NCBI GenBank assembly: GCA_964017155.1
Contig: OZ024858.1
Location: forward strand, 30,388,187-30,452,186
DNA: 64,000 nt
Source: Oasisia sp. SBJ-2009
Taxonomy: Eukaryota > Annelida > Polychaeta > Sabellida > Siboglinidae
Direction of reading: 5' to 3'
In this document: positions 56,460 through 64,000 of the stretch, piece by piece
Layout: every line of letters begins with the position of its first letter
Numbering within the stretch: position 1 is the stretch's first letter
The notes under the pieces: model-generated
Seen by the model: the letters and a program-made list of their open reading frames with translations, nothing else
What the model was told of the DNA's origin: nothing
Databases searched by the model: none
Made by a program: the position numbers and the translations under genes

Positions 56460-57222
56460 TTCTAAAGAACATAAAAACCTGCGTTGAAGGATCGAGGTTC
56501 TACTAAAGTCATGGTCCTCTTAGAAATATGATTTATATGCATAAAAACATTAACGTTCTATTTTTGTCTCGATTGAGTCTGCAACAGTTTCTATTACACA
56601 TGATTTTACAACACCTTAATGGAAATGCAGAGGCCCGTCTTACTACATCTGATTTGGGATTGACGAGCCCGTTGGGCAGTGATTTAACATGACAGAGCTC
56701 ACGTCTCTCTACCTCTATGCTGCGCGGACACATTGACATTGACAAACCAGTGACAGATGTTTGCGAACAATGTTTTCAGGGACAGTGGTCTGTCGATTAA
56801 TACGGCAAAGACAGCATGTGTGACAATAAGGGCGACTGCCGAACATATACGACAGAACTGAGATGCGCTGAGGAATGTCTATCATTTCAAGTGTCTGTGA
56901 TCAGTAACAGACAAAGATGGAACGACCAACAGAGACGTGGACCTACGCGTGGGCCTTGTACGATAAGGATGCCTCGTGGGATCATCGGGATATCACGGGG
57001 TGATTACACCCCAAATTAGTAAATAAGACATGTCCTGAGCCTTGGCTTGCAGTCTTGAACTTGGCGCTACTAGGTGTCAGACGACGATGACGCCCAAAGA
57101 AGACATAGAAACAAGAGGACACGACGGAAGTAGGACATAGTGTGTATGGCCCTAGGTCGTATAGAATGGAGAAGTAAGGCTTATCCGACCCCTTCTTGAT
57201 AGGGATAAAAACCAGCAATGTG

Positions 57223-57305
<83 letters not shown>

Positions 57306-57591
57306 CTGCATGCATGCGTGAGTATGTGCGTACGCTTGGATTTGCATTGCCCATTTAGGAAAAATCAGTTCCAGTATAAGAAGATGTCACTTTACAATTT
57401 CAGCAGCCATGCGTTGATGTTGTCGTTGTCACCACGGGGGGTATACTGTACAAAAGTCGTTGATTTTGTCAACAGTTTATCGGAGAAAAATAGAAAACTT
57501 AAAAGCAAACGAATTGCTTATGGTTGCAATACCAACATGTCGTCTTACTTTATGATTGATTTTGAACAAGTCAAACCACTACCGTAGTGAC
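56460..57591. other. Intergenic sequence, no gene recognised
   Basis: Includes a (TG)n run at 57226-57303. A short Cys-containing frame at 56816-56886 was considered as an exon but its splice phases do not fit. Confidence 0.4.
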
Positions 57592-59165
57592 AGAACGTTA
57601 CAGATGCAACACACAACCGCGGAAATGTACTTGATCTCGTAATCACTGCTTCTTCCTCATCACTAGTTTACAGGAGTATCTGTTGACAATCTTTTTTATT
57701 TTGCTGTTATTTGTGATCTTGCCACCACCAAGCCCCGCCCGCCTCGAAAGACAATAACGTACCGTCGATATGCGGCGATTGACAACTCCAGCTTCACGAC
57801 AGATCTCAGTGAGTGTAATGTCATCACCCAACCTCTCGGTGATGTGTGCAGCCTTTATGATCAGTATTGTTCCGAGCTGTCGTGCCTTATCGATCACAAT
57901 GCACCACTTGTGCAGCGTACGATAAACGAACGACCACACACTCCTTGGTGGTGTAGGAAACTCGATGACATGAAACGTCGGGTCCGTCTGTCTGAGCGCA
58001 AATGGCGCCAAAACAGAACCGACAACTACCGTAATTGTTACATCGAGTTGCGTGACCAATACTGCAGAACGCTGGCTTCTACTAAAGCCGCATTTTACAG
58101 TAAAGTGATTGAAACTGCCTCGAACGACACTAGAGCAATGTTTCGCATTACGAACCGCTTGCTTGGCCGAAAATGCGGAAACACTCTACCGAATGAGATT
58201 GGTGGCCCTGCTATTCTTGCCGATGTTTTCGCGAGTCACGTCACCGACAAGATCGACTCGATCCGCTGCCAAATCCCGATGCCATCAGCGAACGTCTATA
58301 ACGCGCATGCACGTGTTATTTTGTCGCCACTGCTGGCGTTTCAGCCGGCTTTGCTCGAAGAAGTAACGTCACTTATTCAAAATGGCAAGATAAAGACGTC
58401 CAATATCGATCCACTGCCTTCCGCTATCCTGAAAGCTAATACCTCCATTTTGGCGCCGATTCTTAGGAGTATCATCAACCTATCTTACAAATCATCCACC
58501 GTTCCGGCAAGCATGAAACACGCTGTCATCACGCCTCTTCTAAATCGCTCAGGTCTTTCCGCCGACGACTACTCCAGCTACCGACCTATCTCTAACCTTC
58601 CTTATGCATCCAAATTACTCGAACGTCACGTCTCCGCCCAACTGCGTCTACATCTGCAAAGCAACGACCTCGAAGATCCATTTCAGAATGCCTACCGCCG
58701 GGTACACAGTGTCGAAGCCGCGATTGTGTGCATTCAAGACGACATTCTGCGATCTCTGGATATGCATAAGCACGTAGTAGGGTAACCTGGGGCAAGACGG
58801 CCCCTGGGGGTAAGACGGCCCCCCGTCTTATCTGAAAAACGAGTGAACCCAAACTAACATTGAATAGTGTAGCATGATGCAGCTACATAGCAAATATTCT
58901 TAGCAAGGCCAAACGCTACCAAAAATAACTTCACAAACTGTTTTTAAAGTTTTGCATACCCTGTGATCTAATAATCACTCTTCGGTCAAATTGATGCTAA
59001 CATGTCTACCGTGTGATGGTAAACCAGTGACTGGTACTAATGCACTTACAACTATATATGTTTTCAATAACTTTCATCGAAAATGGAAGCGATATTAAAG
59101 GATTATGTGTGAAGGTGAAAAAGTCAGCATTGGTGTGTATGGGGCAAGACGGCCCCCGTATGAAC

Positions 59166-59197
59166 GGGGCAAGACGGCCCCGGGGCCGTCTTGCCCC
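59166..59197. repeat. 32-bp perfect palindrome
   Basis: ggggcaagacggcccc joined to its exact reverse complement, inside the pogo-like element. It looks like two terminal motifs placed head to head. Confidence 0.9.
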
Positions 59198-59298
59198 ACC
59201 ATGCAGTACGAATATGGTATGTAAACGCAATAAAGCTGTGATGTATTTATAGCATACACAATAGTTTAAACAAAACGTGAAAAAAAGTCGACAAAAGC

Positions 59299-59466
59299 AG
59301 CGATGAAGAGGAATGGCCTTGTTTGGTGTCCGGAGAACCATTCAGTTGCAGTCGGTCACGAGAAGTCTGGGTTCAATGCTAAGAATGCAATAATTGGGCT
59401 CATAGTGAGTGCCCACCAGGGTTCCCGTATTTCATGTGTCGCAGCCGCGAATCAGAGTGTGATTAG
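59299..59466 (+). pseudogene. Transposase C-terminal PHD-like zinc-finger tail
   Basis: Reads SDEEEWPCLVSGEPFSCSRS, REVWVQC, then a stop codon, ECNNWAHSECPPGFPYFMC and, five codons later, CD and a final stop. The pattern C-x-x-[C]-x5-...W.QC..C..WAH..C resembles the PHD-like finger that ends many pogo-type transposases in marine invertebrates; one cysteine is changed to serine and one codon to TAA. The DDE core is missing from the element. Confidence 0.6.
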
Positions 59467-60814
59467 ACACTAGAGTATGTGCAAGCCATTCGTTAATACA
59501 GTTAATGTTAATGAATTTAAGGCTTGTGATGATGCAAATTCCAAAGCTAGCTAATGATTGTTTTTAGTGACGAGTGTAATGATATTGCAGAATATTGCTT
59601 CTAATGACAACTGTAATTTGTTGACATTGTAATTAATGATGAGTGGTTTCGATTGATGATTAGGCTATTGTATCTGCCGCGGAGTATCTGCATGCCAATA
59701 CTTTAGTGTAATATGTTCAAAACTATAATTATTTTAATGCCTGTGATGATGCAGATGCCAAAGGTAATCGTAATGTCGAGTAATGCGGAGTGGTGATTAT
59801 TTCTGTTCACGATGAGTGATAATAATAGTAGTAGTTAATGACGGTTTAAATAAATAATGGATAAAACACATTGTTTTTATATAATTACAACGGTTAAACC
59901 TAATATTAGAGTAAATAGAGGAGGGGCCGTTTTACCCCAGGCGAGGGGCCGTTTTGCCCCAGGCATGGGGCAAGACGGTTTTATTGGAGCACATTTTAAA
60001 CTTGCTATAACTTACGTTTTGGTTATTCAATCGTTCAGAGACTTGTTTCATACATAAAGTATATACACCTCAATACTATTAATGCAAAATTATGCATCGA
60101 CAAGTTATGGATACAAAAATACACAACTTTTCCCTTAGGGGGGCCGCGCTGCCCCAGGTTACCCTACTTGTACTGCTGGACCTCAGCGCTGCGTTTGACA
60201 CTATCGACCATGACATACTGTTAATAGATCTACATCGAATCGGGGTACGATGCGACGCACTCTGCTGGCTCGCATCGTATCTTACACACAGTGCGTCAGT
60301 GTCGACGGTCACTCGTCTCACAGAACCCGACTGCGACACGGAGTTCCACAGGGCAGTGTGTTGGGCCCTCTACTTTTCACTGTTTACTGCGCTGGTCTGT
60401 CATATATCTTCGAAACGCATGGTGTTCGTTACCATGTGTACGCTGACGACACACAACTCTATGTTGACTTTCCACCTAACGATTCGGCGTCTGCAGCCGA
60501 CCATATATCCCGGTGTGTCATCGACGTGAAAGCTTGGATAGCGTCGCGCTAAACCTACTTTTGAACGAAGCAAAAACAGAGACAATTCTCTTTACCACAC
60601 CGAACCACCGCACTCCGCAGCCACGTCCTCTTGTCATCGACATCTGTGGACGCAACGTTACCACTTCGGCCAGCATTCGCGACCTTGGCGTGCACCTCGA
60701 TTCAACTTTGTCGATGACCGCACACGTAAGCCGTACATGCCGGACTGCCTACGCCCAACTTCGTTGTATAGCGCAAATACGATCTGCGCTAACTCTTCGA
60801 ACATGCAAGACACT

Positions 60815-62700
60815 TAGTCCTGGACCTGCCCTATAGGCCCGTAGACATTTCGGAGGTATCGAAGTTTGACTGTTGATTTGGGTAATATATACATATAGCT
60901 TTAATATTCTACTAGGTGGAAATTTCAAAAACTGGGCATAACGTGGCGACGGCCATTTTTCAAAATGGCTGCCAAATTCAATATCCCCGTATCTTAATAA
61001 ATACGGCATGCAGAGCAATCATTGTGGTATGCCAATATATGTTTCAGGAGACTCCAATTTCAAATATACAATTACTTGGCTCCTATGGCATTTATTTCCG
61101 CCATTTTTAAAGATGGCGGTCGTCAATACAAATGTCCCAATATCTCAAAAACTACGTCACCTAGAGCAATTTCATTGACGTTGTTGGATAGCTTGGTGGA
61201 TAGCGATATGAAATATGTTATTCGTTACCTTCAATAACATAACAATTCGCGCCATTTGTAAAGATGGCGTCTGTCAAAGCCCATTATGTCCGTATTTAAG
61301 ATATAAGTTATTTAGATCTATCTTTCACCACATCTTAAGTGCTTCATGTCGTCGAAGGGTGTAGCAGATATACAGTGGAGATCTGTTTGACCCACTGTTA
61401 ACATTAGTTATAAGCTTGAGACGAGTTCAACGCCGTATATGATATGTTCCCCATTATCGCTCAGTATACATGAGATCATATAGCGAGACCATTAATCGAT
61501 GTGTCATCTGTATATAAGCAAATGCCAATATAATTCTGAATTTCATGTATGTTTGAAAAGTGTCATCACCAGAACACATTACAGATGGAAAGGTGCATGT
61601 GAAAAACATGTTTATAGGTTAAAGCCTGCATCACTCAGGCCAGGACTAACATCGATCTATATAGATTAGCAGGTACTGAGCATTCAAATTATGTTTTAAA
61701 CCAGGTGGAATTGCCTACGAAATATATCCCACTGTTTTAACTATCCCAAAAGAGAAGTAGTAATGTGGTATTTGTTTACAATAAGCCAAGGTTGCCTCAT
61801 TGATTGAAGACATTTCTATTATATACCAACACACAAGTACATTACTCTAGCTATCATTATTTCAAACCTTTTTGTTTCTTGTCTTGCCATATTTAAGATA
61901 ATTGAAAATAAACGTGGCCATGGACAAAAATACATAATAACTTGAGATATTTCAACTTCGGATTTTCAAGTCTGCTCCTGCCTCTCCTGATCTTAATGTA
62001 TTATTTACATATTGGGCAAGACCGTCGAGCTACTTTATTGTGGGGAGACTAGCAGGAAAAGTGTCATACATATCATATGCGGCGTTGAACTCGTCTCAAA
62101 CTTATAATTAATGTTAACAGTGGGTCAAACAGGTCTCCATTGTATATCTGCTACACCCTTCGACGACATGAAGCACTTAAGATGTGGTGAAAGATGGATC
62201 TAAATACCGTATTTCTTAAATACGGACATAATGGGCTTTGACAGACGCCATCTTTAAGAATGGCGCGAATTGTTATGTTATTGAAGGTAACGAATAACAT
62301 ATTTGATATCGCTATCCACCAAGCTATCCAACAACGTCAATAAAACTGCTCTAGGTGACGTAGTTTTTGAGATATTGGGACATTTGTATTGACGACCGCC
62401 ATCTTTAACAATGGCGGAAATAAATGCCATAGGAGCTAAGTAATTGTATATTTGAAATTGAAGTCTCCTGAAACATACATTGGCATACCACAATTATTCC
62501 TCTGCATGCCGTATTTATTAAGATACGGGGATATTGATTTTGGCAGCCATTTTGAAAAATGGCCGTCGCCACGTTATGCCCAGTTTTTGAAAGTTCCACC
62601 TAGTAGAATATTAAAGCCATATGTATATATTACCCAAATCTACAGTCAAACGTCGATACCTCCGAAATGTCTACGGGCCTATAGGGCAGGTCCTGGACTA
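60815..62700. mobile_element. 1.89-kb foldback element with about 620-bp inverted repeats
   Basis: Left arm 60815 to about 61440 and right arm about 62075 to 62700 are inverted copies over their whole length (for example cggaggtatcgaagtttgac against its complement near 62650, with few mismatches). Ends are tagtcc..ggacta. ACT at 60812-60814 and 62701-62703 is a likely 3-bp target duplication, since deletion restores the LINE frame (CKTL then VHALVTSRLD). The 630-bp middle has no transposase. Non-autonomous; superfamily unknown. Confidence 0.8.
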
Positions 62701-63404
62701 ACTTGTTCATGCGTTAGTCACGTCGCGACTTGATTTTGGTAATGCTGCCCTGTACGGCATTACTGGAACGCTGTTGTATAGACTTGAAATGGTCCAGCGT
62801 TCAGCAGCGCGCGTCATCCTACGTTTACATCGCCGTGACCAACACAGCATGACGGAGGCTCTGCGAGAGTTGCACTGGCTACCCGTGACACAGCGTATTG
62901 ATTTCAAACTGCTGACTTTTATGCACAGCGCCGTGCATGCTAACATTCCACGCTATCTGGCTGATCGAATCACGCCGTACGTTCCCCATCGCAGTCTGGG
63001 TTCGGCTGATCAGGCTCTCGTCTGCGTTCCAAGGGTCAACCTAAAACGTTTCGGGCGACGAGCCTTTTCATGTGCAGGACTTGCACTGTGGAACTCGCTT
63101 CCATTTTATCTCAGGAAACAACAAGATTCCGGACATTTTAAGAAAGACCTAAAAACGTTTTTCTTTAAACAGGCATCTTCGTAATTTATTCTAGACATTT
63201 TTGAAAGAACATGAACACTTTATATTTTAAATGAGCGTATATTTACTTGTTTACCTTTTGTGTGCATTATTTTATCAAAATGTGTACTTATAAATTGTTG
63301 AACTGTTGTAATGTATTTAATTTTTAAGTTATTTTACTTGTACACACCCCTGAATTTACTATGTAAAGAAATGAGGTGTTTAAATTAAATAATAATAATT
63401 ATTA

Positions 63405-63933
63405 GTGGGCACGTTTGCAATATCCTACACTGTATGCTGTCCGCTATCGTATACACAACTGTTTTATACACAGCCTATCGCTGACGTGTAAAACCAAGCA
63501 CAGAGTTTGCCTTCACATTTACTTAAACTTGGCGGCTCCCGCGACTGGAGACGTATGAGGCAGTGCATGCACGCCACGGCATCCACACAGTGCACCTGAA
63601 GACGTGCAGTTGACAATTATGGAGAACGTCGATGCTCAGGTTAATGGCGATGGTGTCGATGTTTCCTTTGATAAGACTTCTTATAATAAAGACCACCATC
63701 GCCATTACCCTGTGCATCGGCGTACAATTTACTTAGTAAATTGGTCACTTTGATTACAAAATGTGTTTTAATTGGTATAAACAGGCAGTTAACAACATTC
63801 ACCGTTTACGGTTTTTGATTTGAATGTATTATAGCATACGCCTGGACGATAATTAATAGCAATTCACGCATGCGCGGCGGTGAAGAAAAGGGACTGGTTC
63901 AGAACTCGTAGTGGCATTCGTCTCTTCAGAATC
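63405..63933. other. Upstream region of the last exon
   Basis: No coding sequence recognised. The last 80 bases (gcatgcgcggcggtgaagaa ... cattcgtctcttcaga) resemble the flank of the 53363 exon and probably include its promoter or 5' UTR. Confidence 0.45.
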
Positions 63934-64000
63934 ATGAACGTAATGACGTTTGCCGCGGTTCTTCTGTTGGTTGTTCTGGCTCAGGCTTGTTGTCCTCCCA
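63934..64000 (+). CDS. Signal-peptide first exon, third paralog, cut by the window edge
   Basis: ATG at 63934 opens MNVMTFAAVLLLVVLAQACC, continuing PP to the last base. It shares the LLLVVL core and AQA|C cleavage context with the exons at 53363 and 56385, and the attcgtctcttcaga leader with the former. The mature product lies outside the window. Confidence 0.6.
   Translation, partial: MNVMTFAAVLLLVVLAQACCPP

Larger units (their letters stand above)
58780..60164. mobile_element. 1.39-kb pogo-like DNA transposon remnant with TA duplication
   Basis: TA at 58778-58779 and 60165-60166 flanks an element whose ends are perfect inverted repeats (gggtaacctggggca, 15 bp, then imperfect). Deleting it with one TA restores the LINE frame (HVV then [10 protein letters not shown]). 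The motif ggggcaagacggcccc or its complement and variants recur at about 58790, 58808, 59140, 59166, 59182, 59925, 59943, 59965 and 60140. A Tc1/mariner-group (pogo-like) origin is supported by the TA duplication and the transposase tail at 59299. Confidence 0.8.
57592..63404 (+). pseudogene. L2/CR1-like LINE ORF2, interrupted by two DNA transposons
   Basis: Removing the inserts at 58780-60164 and 60815-62700 gives a nearly continuous ORF2. In order: NVTDATHNRGNVLDLVITAS (endonuclease end), PWWCRKLDDMKRRVRLSERK, YRPISNLPYASKLLERHVSA, NAYRRVHSVEAAIV, then after the first insert [44 protein letters not shown] (catalytic box, about 60435), IRDLGVHLDSTLSM, then after the second insert ALVTSRLDFGNAALYG, ALRELHWLPVTQRIDFKLL and GRRAFSCAGLALWNSLP, stop at 63184. 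The 3' UTR ends in an AAT-rich tail at about 63404. Frameshifts near 57690, 60260-60340 and 60530 also inactivate it. Confidence 0.85.

Noticed and set aside
56816..56886. Cys-containing second exon for the signal-peptide exon at 53363
   Set aside because: No acceptor gives a frame compatible with the phase-0 donor without an immediate stop.

Overview
The window looks like AT-rich, repeat-dense nuclear DNA of a metazoan, probably a marine invertebrate; a mollusc is possible but unproven. The reasons are spliced genes with GT-AG introns, several clades of non-LTR retrotransposons, a Penelope-like fragment, a pogo-like DNA transposon remnant, a tRNA-derived SINE and very many simple repeats. 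There are no prokaryotic operons, ribosome binding sites or CRISPR arrays. Coordinates of single motifs and exons were worked out base by base. Boundaries of large repeats are approximate.

Layout. 1-5475: two nested multi-copy gene families on the minus strand, one inserted into the other with a 21-bp target duplication. 5490-13478: LINE fragments with a 36-bp minisatellite split into two arrays. 13479-17600: mostly non-coding DNA with a TTAA-flanked MITE and a decayed LINE. 17630-19800, 19890-33536 and 37210-50395: three copies of a segmental duplication, the first one partial. The last two copies differ by young insertions and repeat expansions. 33537-36840: a second copy of the 14.7-16.5 kb block, with a SINE, then two LINE fragments. 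50400-64000: microsatellite-rich DNA, a Penelope-like fragment, three related signal-peptide first exons, and an L2/CR1-like LINE carrying two nested DNA transposons.

The best host gene is a five-exon minus-strand gene at 38055-40488 (160 residues). It has a signal peptide, a six-cysteine EGF/EB-like module, a four-cysteine module, one membrane helix and a short basic tail, with all splice phases consistent. The copy at 20351-24945 keeps every exon but carries frame-changing indels and a LINE beside its last acceptor. The copy at 19378-19694 is a fragment. The locus is therefore a tandem family in which one member looks functional and two are decayed.

The most unusual signal is a LINE reverse-transcriptase fragment whose catalytic-aspartate motif has become a 54-bp tandem repeat. 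It has 5 copies in one segmental duplicate (26157-26426) and about 29 in the other (41369-42931), mostly in frame.
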